From NCBI GenBank assembly GCA_964400285.1, contig CAYNTK010000001.1, positions 124,001-188,000 on the forward strand: DNA of 64,000 bases, in the 5' to 3' direction. Source of the DNA: FEN-1279 sp964400285 (GTDB lineage: Bacteria; Bacteroidota; Ignavibacteria; Tepidaquicellales; Tepidaquicellaceae). Each line of letters begins with the position of its first letter. The stretch's first letter is position 1. A program made the translations under genes and the position numbers. Under the pieces are notes generated by a model. That model was not told where the DNA came from, ran no database searches, and saw only the letters and a list, made by a program, of their open reading frames with translations. Shown here piece by piece: positions 19,249 through 28,502 of this stretch.

Positions 19249-19276
19249 AAAGTAGCTAAAAACAGCTACTTTTTTA
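19249..19276 (+). terminator. Intrinsic terminator touching the next gene's start
   Basis: A perfect 9-bp stem, AAAGTAGCT (19249-19257) and AGCTACTTT (19264-19272), with a 6-base loop, runs into seven T residues ending at 19276. The next gene starts at 19280, only 3 bases later. It can end the small upstream transcript, and it leaves no room for a normal ribosome-binding site for the HD phosphohydrolase. Confidence 0.75.
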
Positions 19277-19279
19277 TTT

Positions 19280-21544
19280 ATGAAGTTGATATATAAAAAA
19301 ATAAAGAACGAAATAAAGTTAGGGAAAAAAGAAGTAAGCTTAAATCAAAATATATTTGTAAAATCTTTTATAGGATTATTTACTATTATCATAATTAGTT
19401 TTTTGCTACCTAATTATAAAAGTATAGATGCGGATATAGAAGTTGGAACAGTTTGGTCAAATGAGGACTTAATAGCACCTTTTACTTTCCCAATATATAA
19501 AGATGAAAATGAGTATGAGAAGGAAAAAAGAGAAGTTGTAAAAGATGTTCCATTAGTTTTTGTGGAAGTAGATAAAAATATTTTGGAACTTAAAGATAGT
19601 ATTAATTTATATTTTAATACACTCGAGGAATTATTTATAAAGGCAAATAATCTTGACAAAAATAATGATAATATAATACTTTCAGAAAAAATTCAAAAAG
19701 AGAAAGAAAATACCGGATTAGAACTATCAAATGAACAATGGCAAATATTTTTTAAGTATTATAAAAATGAATATAAAGGTTCAAATAGTATAATTTATCC
19801 GAACTTTAAATTATATGTAAAACAATATATATTAGATTTTGCAAAAGAAAAAATAATTAATATTGATAAATCTAAAGTTTCTACAAATACAATTTCTATA
19901 AAATCGAGTAGAGAGAAATTTTTAGGAACTGATTCGCTAAATAAAGTTTATGATAAAAAAGGTATCCTTTTTGAACTAAGAAATAAATTTACTGAAGTTT
20001 TTAGTGATACCTTACTTACACAAATAGCGTTGCAGATTTCCGATTTTTATTTAAAAGAAGATTTAATTTTCAACAAGGAATTAACAGACCTTGAAATACA
20101 AAATAAAATTGAGCAAATTCCAAAGACAGTTGGTATTGTCAGAGAAAACGAAAGAATTGTTAGTAAGCATGACCCTATAACAAATTTTACAAAACTAAAA
20201 CTTGATTCTTTTAAAAAGGTTCGATTAGAAAATATTGGTGTTCAGGATTATTTTAAGCAGATTATAGGGAAAATAATGACTATTTCTATTCTTTTAATAA
20301 TATTGACGCTTTTTCTTTATTATATAAGATACGATATTTATAATGATAATTTAAAACTTACATTATTGTCTTCCCTTATAATTTTAGTTTGTTTTATTTC
20401 TTTTTTGAGTTTGAAACTAACTATTAATGCACCTGTAGAATTATTGATTTTTGTTTCAGTTGCTTCAATTTTATTGACAATAATTTTTGATTCAAGACTT
20501 GCATTTTTTGCAATAGTTATAATTTGCTTGTTAATAGCAGCGATTAGAGGAGGTGATTATACTGTTGTATTCGTAACGTTTAGTGGATCTGTATTAGCAA
20601 TTTTTAGTGTAAGAGATATTAAAAATAGAACACAAATATTTCGTTCTTTTTACTTTATTCTTGCCGGTTATACAATTGCAATTCTTGCAATAGGTTTTGA
20701 TAGATTCGAAAGTGTGAATAAAATATTTACAAACCTAATTTATGGTGGGATAAATGCAATTATGTCTCCAATAATTGCATATGGTTTATTAATTTTTTAT
20801 GAGAAAGTATTTAGAATTACTACGGATTTAACTCTATTGGAACTTGCTGATTTTAATCAACCGTTATTAAAGGAATTATCTACAAAAGCACCAGGCACAT
20901 TTCACCATAGTATAGTTATGGGAAATCTTGCAGAAGCTGCGGCAGAAGCGATTAAAGCAAATAGAATATTAGCTCGTGTTGGATGTTATTATCACGATAT
21001 TGGAAAAACAATACAACCTTCATATTATGTAGAAAATCAGATTGATAAATATAACAGGCATGAGACTTTGAATCCATCACTTAGTGCGAAAATTATTATA
21101 TCCCATGTAAAAGATGGAATTGAATTGGCAAAAAAATACAAGTTACCAAAAGAAATAATTGACTTTATTCCGATGCACCACGGTACAACTTTAGTAAAGT
21201 ATTTTTACAGTAAAGCTCAACAAAGGAATAATGAAAACAAAGAAGATTTATCTGAATATATATATAGGTATCCAGGACCAAAACCACAAACAAAAGAAAC
21301 TGGTATAGCTATGTTAGCGGATAATGTAGAAGCTTCAACTAAGGCATTAGAAGATCCCTCACCTCAAAAACTTGAAGAAAAAATAGATGAAGTGATTAAA
21401 AAGCGATTTATGGAAGGTGAATTAGATGAATGTGATTTAACTTTAAAAGATTTAACTCAAATTAAAAAAAGTTTCCTTAAGATTTTAATAGGAATCCATC
21501 ATCAGAGAATTAAGTATCCTGAAGAAAAAATACCTACAGGTTGA
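19280..21544 (+). CDS. pgpH: 7TM-HD phosphohydrolase, PgpH-like c-di-AMP phosphodiesterase
   Basis: The 754 residues show one N-terminal helix (about 27-46), an extracellular 7TMR-HD domain (about 50-320), a block of membrane helices (about 333-510) and a cytoplasmic HD domain. The HD signature is Y-Y-H572-D573-I-G-K-T, with H-H-S-I-V upstream and I-P-M-H-H-G downstream as further metal ligands. PgpH enzymes hydrolyse c-di-AMP to pApA. The next gene starts inside its stop as TTGA. A terminator lies just before the start, so its promoter must be close or it is read through. Confidence 0.92.
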   Translation: MKLIYKKIKNEIKLGKKEVSLNQNIFVKSFIGLFTIIIISFLLPNYKSIDADIEVGTVWSNEDLIAPFTFPIYKDENEYEKEKREVVKDVPLVFVEVDKNILELKDSINLYFNTLEELFIKANNLDKNNDNIILSEKIQKEKENTGLELSNEQWQIFFKYYKNEYKGSNSIIYPNFKLYVKQYILDFAKEKIINIDKSKVSTNTISIKSSREKFLGTDSLNKVYDKKGILFELRNKFTEVFSDTLLTQIALQISDFYLKEDLIFNKELTDLEIQNKIEQIPKTVGIVRENERIVSKHDPITNFTKLKLDSFKKVRLENIGVQDYFKQIIGKIMTISILLIILTLFLYYIRYDIYNDNLKLTLLSSLIILVCFISFLSLKLTINAPVELLIFVSVASILLTIIFDSRLAFFAIVIICLLIAAIRGGDYTVVFVTFSGSVLAIFSVRDIKNRTQIFRSFYFILAGYTIAILAIGFDRFESVNKIFTNLIYGGINAIMSPIIAYGLLIFYEKVFRITTDLTLLELADFNQPLLKELSTKAPGTFHHSIVMGNLAEAAAEAIKANRILARVGCYYHDIGKTIQPSYYVENQIDKYNRHETLNPSLSAKIIISHVKDGIELAKKYKLPKEIIDFIPMHHGTTLVKYFYSKAQQRNNENKEDLSEYIYRYPGPKPQTKETGIAMLADNVEASTKALEDPSPQKLEEKIDEVIKKRFMEGELDECDLTLKDLTQIKKSFLKILIGIHHQRIKYPEEKIPTG

Positions 21545-22461
21545 TTAATAATTTAGAATATTATATAAAATTATTCACTAATTACTTAAAATTAGAAAAA
21601 TCACTTTCCGATAATACTATAAATTCATATGTTTTTGATTTAAAATTTTTTTATAGTTTTATAGAACAAAAAGAAGAATTAAATCATATTAAGGATATTG
21701 ATGAGAATATTTTAATTGAGTATATCACTTATATGAATAAAAAACAAAGTAAAAAAGGTAAGGTTTATTCCGAAAAATCGATATATAGAATGATTTCAGT
21801 TTTAAAATCGTTTTTTAAATTTCTTATTATTGAAGATATAATCACTGATAATCCTTCAGAAAATCTCGATACACCAAAAATTTCGAGATTATTACCTACT
21901 GTACTAACTATTGACGAAGTTAATAAAATATTAGAATCAATAGATTTATCTAAAAAATTTGGATTAAGAGACAGAGCAATTCTCGAAACTATGTATGCTT
22001 CTGGATTAAGAGTTAATGAAGTAATTTCTTTAGAGATTAACAATGTTTTCTTTAAAGACGGATTTTTAAGGATAATAGGAAAAGGATTAAAAGAGAGGAT
22101 TGTTCCCATTGGTGTAACTGCCTTGAGGTATGTCGAGAAATATATTAATGAAGAAAGAGTATTGATTAAAAAAAATAATTCCGGGAATTACTTATTTTTG
22201 AATTTTAGAGGGAATAAAATGACCAGAATGGCAATTTGGAATATTTTAAAAAAATATAGTGCAATGGCAGGTATTAAAAAAAAGATACATCCACATACAT
22301 TAAGGCACACTTTTGCAACACATTTACTTGAAGGTGGAGCTGATATTAGAATAATACAGGAGATGTTAGGTCATTCGGATATTTCTACGACACAGGTTTA
22401 TACACATATAGAAAAAGAATATTTAATCGAAATGCATAAGATTTATCACCCGAGAGCATAA
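21541..22461 (+). CDS. xerD: Site-specific tyrosine recombinase XerC/XerD
   Basis: The 306-residue length and two-domain layout fit chromosomal Xer recombinases. The catalytic set is visible: Arg157 (S-G-L-R), the Lys of I-G-K-G-L-K-E-R, His252 and Arg255 (H-T-L-R-H-T-F-A-T-H), the His of L-G-H-S, and Tyr287 (V-Y-T-H). XerC/D resolve chromosome dimers at dif with FtsK. Assignment to D rather than C is uncertain. The TTG start overlaps the PgpH stop (TTGA), implying translational coupling. It has no integrase-like extras and no att repeats nearby, so it is not a phage gene. Confidence 0.88.
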   Translation: MINNLEYYIKLFTNYLKLEKSLSDNTINSYVFDLKFFYSFIEQKEELNHIKDIDENILIEYITYMNKKQSKKGKVYSEKSIYRMISVLKSFFKFLIIEDIITDNPSENLDTPKISRLLPTVLTIDEVNKILESIDLSKKFGLRDRAILETMYASGLRVNEVISLEINNVFFKDGFLRIIGKGLKERIVPIGVTALRYVEKYINEERVLIKKNNSGNYLFLNFRGNKMTRMAIWNILKKYSAMAGIKKKIHPHTLRHTFATHLLEGGADIRIIQEMLGHSDISTTQVYTHIEKEYLIEMHKIYHPRA

Positions 22462-22771
22462 AATTATTATATTCTAATTCAATTTTAAATAAATTGAAAA
22501 AAGATAAGTTGTTTTAGCACAAAAAGTTTTAAAAATTTTATTTAATTAAAGAAACCTATAAAATATCAAGGTTAAATAATTTAAATTTAATGTGTAAAAA
22601 TAATACGAAATTTGCAAAGAAATTAGAATCTTGAATTAAAGATTCCTTATTGTTATCTTATAAATTGGATTTTAGAAATTTATATATAGATATATAAAAA
22701 TAATAACTTAAATGTGAGTTACAAAGCGGAGCTATACAAAAAAAATAATTTTACAACAAAATTTTAATTAT
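22462..22771 (+). promoter_or_regulatory. 310-base leader before the polysaccharide locus
   Basis: This gap is extremely A/T-rich and holds no convincing gene. It contains a 7-bp hairpin, GAATCTT (22626-22632) with AAGATTC (22639-22645), not followed by a T-run, and a 14-codon open frame at 22590-22634 whose stop falls inside the hairpin loop. It must hold the promoter of the long + strand run that starts at 22772, but I cannot pick one -10/-35 pair from the A/T background. Confidence 0.45.
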
Positions 22772-23311
22772 ATGAAAGTAAATTTAAAAATAATTTTAAT
22801 AACTTTATTAATATTACCATATTTTAATAAATATTTGTATGGACAGGATAAAAATCAAAAGATTGGATATGATGAAATCGTTAAAACAGGTGTCAATTAC
22901 TATAATTATGCAGATAAAGATAAAGTAAATTTTGAAATTAGTGTTTGGGGTTATGTTAAAAATCCAGGTAAATATCTAATTCCAGAAGGAACAACTTTTA
23001 TTGACTTAATATCTTTATGCGGTGGACCTCTGGTAGAAGCGAAATTAGAAGACATAAGGATTGTTAGATTGAAAAACGATTCGCTAAACATCAAAGAAAA
23101 CAAAGTAATTAATTTAAATTACAATGATTTTCTTTGGGAAGAAAAAATTAGAAATACTCAAAAACAAAATCCTGTATTATATCCAGGTGATATTGTCCTT
23201 ATTCCTGGGGGACCGAAATATTTTTTTAGGGAAAACTTGGGTTTATTTTTAGCTGGTTTATCAACATTAACGTCAATAGCAGTTCTTATTGTAACAATAT
23301 TTAGAAATTAA
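22772..23311 (+). CDS. Short SLBB-domain polysaccharide export protein with C-terminal helix
   Basis: The 179-residue protein has a signal peptide (about 1-24, ending L-Y-G-Q-D), a soluble SLBB-like domain (about 50-150, with V-W-G-Y-V-K-N-P-G-K-Y and G-D-I-V-L-I-P-G-G) and a C-terminal transmembrane helix (about 155-176). Typical Wza proteins exceed 350 residues and carry an N-terminal polysaccharide-export domain; that domain is missing here. It lies directly upstream of the Wzc-like kinase, which supports a periplasmic role in export. The final helix is likely an inner-membrane anchor. Confidence 0.82.
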   Translation: MKVNLKIILITLLILPYFNKYLYGQDKNQKIGYDEIVKTGVNYYNYADKDKVNFEISVWGYVKNPGKYLIPEGTTFIDLISLCGGPLVEAKLEDIRIVRLKNDSLNIKENKVINLNYNDFLWEEKIRNTQKQNPVLYPGDIVLIPGGPKYFFRENLGLFLAGLSTLTSIAVLIVTIFRN

Positions 23312-23338
23312 AATTTTATAATATTAAAAAATTTTAAT

Positions 23339-25591
23339 ATGAATAAATTAGATCCAATAGATAAAGAAATATTTGAAATCGAATTTGAGCCCGATTCGAA
23401 GAAGGTTACTGATTATTACAATATTATTAGAGCGAATTTACTACCAATCATTTTAATATTAGCAATATCTCTAATAGTTACTACTACATATATAAGGAAC
23501 TACAGAGCAGTTTACAGATCTGTATCAACATTGAGAATCGACAAACCACAGAGCATTTTGGATAAATCTGATAATATTTTTTATCAAGTTGCTATGTCTG
23601 AAAGAGTTTTATCAAATCAAATAGAATTGATGAAAAGTTATTATATTAGAGATGTTGTATCACGTTCTTTATTGGATTCATTAAAAACTTATCATGATTT
23701 AAAAGATTATCAATATCTTGTAAGAAAAATATCAGAAAATGAAGTAGAACCATTAACACAAGAAGTTTTGAGGAGAAGGTTAAATTCAATTGTAAAGATT
23801 GAAGTTAAAAAAAGTGTTGATGCTGTAACTATAACTGCAGAAGGTTTTAATCCAAATGAAATATTGTTGATAACGAATACATATTCAGAAGTTTATGTAA
23901 ACTATTCAAGAGAATTGAATAGACAAGATATAACTAATGTTAAGAAATTTCTTGAAAATGAAAGAGAAAAGAAATTGAATGATTTAACAATAGCCGAATC
24001 TTCTTTACAGGATTTTCAGAAAAAAGTTGGATATATGGTATTAGATAATCAAGCCAAATTATTGATAGAAAATACTGCAAAATACGAATCAGAAAAGAAT
24101 ATTGCTGAGATTGATTTGAAAATTAATGAAAATAATCTAAATTCATTAAAACAAGAATCCTTGAAAAACGATCCAACCCTAATGCAGTATATTGAAGGAC
24201 AGATAACCCAACCTTATATACAAGAGCTCCAAAAGCAAATTGCAGAATTGGAAGTGAAGCGTGATATAGAGATTGCAAATATTACCGATAATAAAGTAAA
24301 AGAAAAGATAATTAATTCAACTGATACAAAAGTAGGTATTTTAAAGAAGAATCTGGAAGAAAAAACAGAAATAATGAGAGCGGGGCTTCTTTCTCAAACA
24401 CCTGAAGAAAAGTATAATTTATCAAAAAATATATTTGAGGCTTCTTTAAAATCAGCTGCTTTAAAAAATAAAATAAATATTCTTTCCGGTTATCTTAAAA
24501 AATTTGATTCAGAGATTAAAAAACTTCCAGCTGAAAATATGGAATTAGCAAAATTGGAAAGAACGATGAAAACAAATGAAAAATTGTATATAACTTTAGA
24601 AGAAAAATATCAAGAAGCAACTATTAATGAAAGAACAAGGTTTGGAAATGCTTCAATGTTAGAGCCAGGATTTGATACTGTTAATCAAATTGCACCCAAT
24701 AAGAATTTAATCTTTTTAGCTGGTTCAATTATTGGTTTAATTTTAGGGTTAAGTTTTGCATTTATTAGGAATTTTCTCGATAAATCAATAAAGACGCCAG
24801 AGCAACTCGAGAATTCAGGTGCAAGTGTTTTATCGTGGATACCAAGTTTTAAAGAATTACTCGATGTACATTCACCAGAAACAGATTTTGTGGTTGAATT
24901 AAAACCAACGTCTTCAGTATCAGAAGCATTTAAAGCTTTAAGGACAAGAATTCAATATTCAAGACTTGAGGATTACCCACTTAAAACCATTTTAATAACA
25001 AGTACAATCCCTGTCGAAGGGAAAACAATAGTCTCAGTAAATTTAGCAGGTAGTTTTGCCCAAGCCGGAAAGAAAACTTTACTTCTTGACTGTGACTTAA
25101 GAAAACCGAGGATACATAACATTTTTAAGATGGAAAGATATCCTGGTTTAAGTGATTATTTATTTGCTAATGTTGAGTATAATGAAATTATTAGAAAAAC
25201 TAAAATTAATTCAATGGATTTTATAACAAGCGGGACTATACCACCAAATCCATCTGAATTACTTGGTTCGATTCAATTTAAGAATTTTCTTGATAGACTT
25301 TATAATTCTTATGATATAATAATTATTGATTCACCACCTTTTATTTCAGTAACTGATTCTGAAATACTTTTCAATATTATTGATGGTACATTACTTGTGT
25401 GTAGGGCAAATATGACACCTTTTGAAACGTTTATAAAAACTTATAAACGACTTTATAAAATAAATCCACGTAATTTGTTGGGATGTGTTCTTAATAATTT
25501 TTCATTTAAGAGTTCTTATGGGTATTACTATAATTATTATTATTATTATTCTAAACCTGATACTAAAAAAACTATTAAGACTGAAAGATAA
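23339..25591 (+). CDS. Wzc-like tyrosine kinase and chain-length regulator
   Basis: The 750 residues contain a Wzz domain between two membrane helices (about 35-50 and 460-478), a long periplasmic coiled coil, and a cytoplasmic BY-kinase. The kinase has Walker A P558-V-E-G-K562-T, Walker A' L-L-L-D-C-D-L-R-K-P and Walker B I-I-I-I-D-S-P-P. Nine tyrosines lie at 727-737 near the C-terminus, the usual autophosphorylation cluster. Such proteins control polymer length and export through cycles of phosphorylation. No Wzb-type phosphatase gene is visible in the window. The gene follows the SLBB protein after 27 bases. Confidence 0.93.
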   Translation: MNKLDPIDKEIFEIEFEPDSKKVTDYYNIIRANLLPIILILAISLIVTTTYIRNYRAVYRSVSTLRIDKPQSILDKSDNIFYQVAMSERVLSNQIELMKSYYIRDVVSRSLLDSLKTYHDLKDYQYLVRKISENEVEPLTQEVLRRRLNSIVKIEVKKSVDAVTITAEGFNPNEILLITNTYSEVYVNYSRELNRQDITNVKKFLENEREKKLNDLTIAESSLQDFQKKVGYMVLDNQAKLLIENTAKYESEKNIAEIDLKINENNLNSLKQESLKNDPTLMQYIEGQITQPYIQELQKQIAELEVKRDIEIANITDNKVKEKIINSTDTKVGILKKNLEEKTEIMRAGLLSQTPEEKYNLSKNIFEASLKSAALKNKINILSGYLKKFDSEIKKLPAENMELAKLERTMKTNEKLYITLEEKYQEATINERTRFGNASMLEPGFDTVNQIAPNKNLIFLAGSIIGLILGLSFAFIRNFLDKSIKTPEQLENSGASVLSWIPSFKELLDVHSPETDFVVELKPTSSVSEAFKALRTRIQYSRLEDYPLKTILITSTIPVEGKTIVSVNLAGSFAQAGKKTLLLDCDLRKPRIHNIFKMERYPGLSDYLFANVEYNEIIRKTKINSMDFITSGTIPPNPSELLGSIQFKNFLDRLYNSYDIIIIDSPPFISVTDSEILFNIIDGTLLVCRANMTPFETFIKTYKRLYKINPRNLLGCVLNNFSFKSSYGYYYNYYYYYSKPDTKKTIKTER
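25535..25549 (+). repeat. TAT triplet repeat encoding tyrosine cluster
   Basis: Five consecutive TAT codons encode Tyr733-737 in the kinase tail, inside a slightly longer ATT/TAT run from 25532. Slippage would add or remove tyrosines without shifting the frame. Confidence 0.7.
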
Positions 25592-25618
25592 ATTATTGTT
25601 TGATGTAGATTAATTTAA

Positions 25619-27127
25619 ATGGGAATTAATTTATATAATAAAATTAAGAATAATTACAAAAGCTCTGAAAACAAAGTTGTTTTATTCAGTTCAATTGCAA
25701 TTATTTTTTTATTTTTTATTATGGTGTATATGGTATATATTGCACCTATTGGTTTAGATAAATTATTTTGTATTATATTATTTGTTATATTTTGGTATTC
25801 AAAGGCAAACTATTTTTGGTTTGCTTTTTTTCTAATTATAACTTCTTTTCCAGCTGGACTTTTTAGTGAAACTTCAGCTTCTGCAATTAGAAGACTACCG
25901 ATTTTTTCACCCATGGCTAAGGTTTCATTTTCTGTTTTAGATATATTTTTAATTCTTGCTTTATTAAAAGCAATTATAAAAGGCAAAAGGTTTAAATATA
26001 GAGATATCCTTAAACTTAAGAATATTATTTATATTTTCCCTTATATAATTATTGTATCTATATTTCATGGTTTATCAATCAAAATGTTTTTCAATGCAAC
26101 CTTAAGAGGATTATTCTTTTACACATTAATTTATTCTTTTCCAGCATTGATTAATGACAAAAAAGATATATATAAATTTATGTTAATGTTTTTTCCCTTT
26201 GTGTTTATCGAGTTTATGTCACAAATATATGCCATACAAACAGGAGAAAAACTTATAAATTATTTTGACCCAGGTTTTATGGAAGGAGTTTATAATTCAG
26301 TTACAGGGGACGTTAGAGCAATACCTGACGGATTTATTATTATTCGATTAGCATATATATTTGCATTTATTATATTGGAAAGCAATGAAAAAGAAATTAT
26401 TAAGTATTATTCATTATTAGTAATTATAGTTTCTTTAACTTCTGTTCTTGTTTCTGCTACTCGTTCAGCAATTATTATGTTTGTTTTCATTATCTTATTA
26501 TATTTTATTTTAATTGCCAAAAGAAAACCAAATATAATAGTACAGATTTTTGTTGCAATAGTAATTTTAATTACAATATTGGATTTCGTAAAAATTATTA
26601 ATTTAGATGATATACTGGGCTCATCTTATAGAAGATTTGTAGGAATGGCAAGTGTTCAAGAGGGTTCGATAAGAGCTGAAGATACATTTGATTATAGAAT
26701 AAATGTACGTTTGCCTAATATTTTAGAATCAATTAGAAATAGTATTCTTGTCGGTTATGGATTATCAGACAAATATTATCTTTATGTTGATAGCCATTTA
26801 GGAGGGTTACCTGTTGGTTTATTGCAAGCTGGTATTTTTGGATATAGTTTCTATATCTTTTTTATATTTCATATTTTTAAAAAATGCTTTAAATATATAA
26901 AGAGAATTCCAAATAGTAATTCTTTTGTAAATGGTATTAAGATATTTACTCTTTGTTTTTTTGGTTATCTAATTGTGAATTTTACTGTTGACCCAATTTA
27001 TGTACTCAACACATCTACACTACCCCAAGATATTATTATTCATTTAATAATTGCTTCACTATTTATGTATCTTGCAGTAAAAGAGCAAGCTATGAATAGA
27101 ATTGAATTAAATAAAATTCAAATGTAA
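25619..27127 (+). CDS. O-antigen polymerase/ligase-like (Wzy) membrane protein
   Basis: The 502-residue protein is almost entirely hydrophobic helices (about ten or more), with a larger hydrophilic loop at about 350-390 before the last helices. The segment V-S-A-T-R-S-A-I-I-M-F fits the conserved core of the Wzy/WaaL family. Such enzymes join lipid-linked repeat units in the outer leaflet of the inner membrane. Position between the Wzc-like kinase and sugar genes favours a polymerase over a ligase. Sequence conservation in this family is poor, so the call rests on topology and context. Confidence 0.75.
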   Translation: MGINLYNKIKNNYKSSENKVVLFSSIAIIFLFFIMVYMVYIAPIGLDKLFCIILFVIFWYSKANYFWFAFFLIITSFPAGLFSETSASAIRRLPIFSPMAKVSFSVLDIFLILALLKAIIKGKRFKYRDILKLKNIIYIFPYIIIVSIFHGLSIKMFFNATLRGLFFYTLIYSFPALINDKKDIYKFMLMFFPFVFIEFMSQIYAIQTGEKLINYFDPGFMEGVYNSVTGDVRAIPDGFIIIRLAYIFAFIILESNEKEIIKYYSLLVIIVSLTSVLVSATRSAIIMFVFIILLYFILIAKRKPNIIVQIFVAIVILITILDFVKIINLDDILGSSYRRFVGMASVQEGSIRAEDTFDYRINVRLPNILESIRNSILVGYGLSDKYYLYVDSHLGGLPVGLLQAGIFGYSFYIFFIFHIFKKCFKYIKRIPNSNSFVNGIKIFTLCFFGYLIVNFTVDPIYVLNTSTLPQDIIIHLIIASLFMYLAVKEQAMNRIELNKIQM

Positions 27128-27199
27128 TAATTTAATTTGAAGCAATTTTAAAAGAACAAGGTTATATTTATTGTATATTAGATTTTTAGTTAACTTATT

Positions 27200-28501
27200 T
27201 TGAATGTTCGGTTAATATATAGATATATATTATTATTTGTTTTTAGCTTAATTTTTGGTTTCTCAGTTTTGGTATTCAGAAATAAAGTTGAGGATAAGAC
27301 TGGTGAAATGAAATCTCACTGGAACGTCGAAAAATTAGATGAAGGTGATTCCAAAAACTTTTTCGATAGAGGATTAGCTTTATCACAAGGTAAAAAGTAT
27401 GATTATGGTTTCGAAAACATACCTATTGTAGCTTATTTTCGTACACCTACATATTCAGTTTTTTTAGCTATTTCCTTTTTAATATTTGGAGTGTCAATTA
27501 AAGCAATTATTATTTTACAAATTATTATTGCTTCCGTTATTGTTTGTTTGATTTCGGCTATAACTAAATTAATATTTAATACTGCTATAAGTTGGATTTC
27601 AGGTTTTTTAATGATTTTTTATTATCCAATGTGGAATGAAGCTGTCCAAATAAATTGTGAATTATTAGCCATGTTGATGGGGTTATTATCTTTATATTTT
27701 ATTGTAAAGTTTTTTTATTCGAATGGTTCTATTATAAAGTTTTTATTGTTAAGTGGTCTATTTACTGGATTGGCTTCGTTGACAAGAGGACAATTCTTTT
27801 ATTATTCATTTTTATATTTAATTTTTATTGTTTGTATTTCAAATATATCAAGAACTATAAAAATTAAGTTTTTTCTATATTGGTTTTCTTTTGTTTTGAT
27901 TCCAATATTTATTTGGTCGTTATATGCTTACTTTAGTTCAGGAGTATTGATTTTCATTTCATCTCAAGGTGCAATGTCTGTTTGGTGGGGTTGGTCTCCC
28001 GCAGTTGTCATCCAGCAAAAGTATCCAATTTGGAATTCATTATGGGATAGTGATAAAGATATAATTAAAGATGATTTACATGTTTTATATTTACCAGTAA
28101 AGTCTTCTTTTTGGTTTTTAAAAGAAGCGGTAAAGTTTATTTATGAATATCCTGTTGATTCGATAAAGATTGCTTATTTTAAATTATTAGATAGTTGGGG
28201 ATTAATTACTTTTTATTCTAATCAAAATCTATTTATTAAAATTTTCAAAGCTATAAAATTCAATTGGAATTTCTTACTTGCAATTCCAGCTTGGATAATA
28301 TTAATAAAGAATAAAATAGCTAAAGTTTTTTGTTTCTATACTATTTATGCTTGTATAATATATACAATAATAAGTTTAATGACTGCAGGTCTTATTAGGT
28401 ATAGAATACCATATTTAGACCCTTTACTGATTATAATTGCATCTTATACTGTTTTTAAAATTTTTGAGTATTTTAGAAATAAGAAAATAAAAATAAATTA
28501 A
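27200..28501 (+). CDS. ArnT/PMT-like membrane glycosyltransferase
   Basis: The 433-residue multi-helix protein has the GT39-type first periplasmic loop with R-T-P-T-Y-S-V-F-L (residues about 80) after the acidic stretch near residue 50, and S-L-T-R-G-Q around 197. These enzymes move a sugar from a polyprenyl-phosphate donor to a glycan outside the membrane. The TTG start at 27200 is the only good one; no ATG fits. It is the first of three such proteins in the locus, the other two lying at 54338 and 55623. Confidence 0.75.
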   Translation: MNVRLIYRYILLFVFSLIFGFSVLVFRNKVEDKTGEMKSHWNVEKLDEGDSKNFFDRGLALSQGKKYDYGFENIPIVAYFRTPTYSVFLAISFLIFGVSIKAIIILQIIIASVIVCLISAITKLIFNTAISWISGFLMIFYYPMWNEAVQINCELLAMLMGLLSLYFIVKFFYSNGSIIKFLLLSGLFTGLASLTRGQFFYYSFLYLIFIVCISNISRTIKIKFFLYWFSFVLIPIFIWSLYAYFSSGVLIFISSQGAMSVWWGWSPAVVIQQKYPIWNSLWDSDKDIIKDDLHVLYLPVKSSFWFLKEAVKFIYEYPVDSIKIAYFKLLDSWGLITFYSNQNLFIKIFKAIKFNWNFLLAIPAWIILIKNKIAKVFCFYTIYACIIYTIISLMTAGLIRYRIPYLDPLLIIIASYTVFKIFEYFRNKKIKIN

Positions 28502-28502
28502 T

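Noticed and set aside
21765..22109. 114-codon antisense frame inside the Xer gene
   Set aside because: It lies fully inside catalytic-domain coding sequence and looks like a reversed Lys/Ile-rich shadow.
21541..22461. Integrase of a mobile element
   Set aside because: The protein is a chromosomal-type Xer, there are no flanking direct repeats or phage genes, and it is coupled to pgpH.
22590..22634. 14-codon leader peptide as a real gene
   Set aside because: Its length is expected by chance, it has no Shine-Dalgarno site, and the hairpin lacks a T-run. Mentioned only as part of the leader finding.
22680..22700. TATATA-rich palindrome in the leader
   Set aside because: Alternating TA tracts are common in A/T-rich gaps and no operator-like symmetry beyond this is visible.
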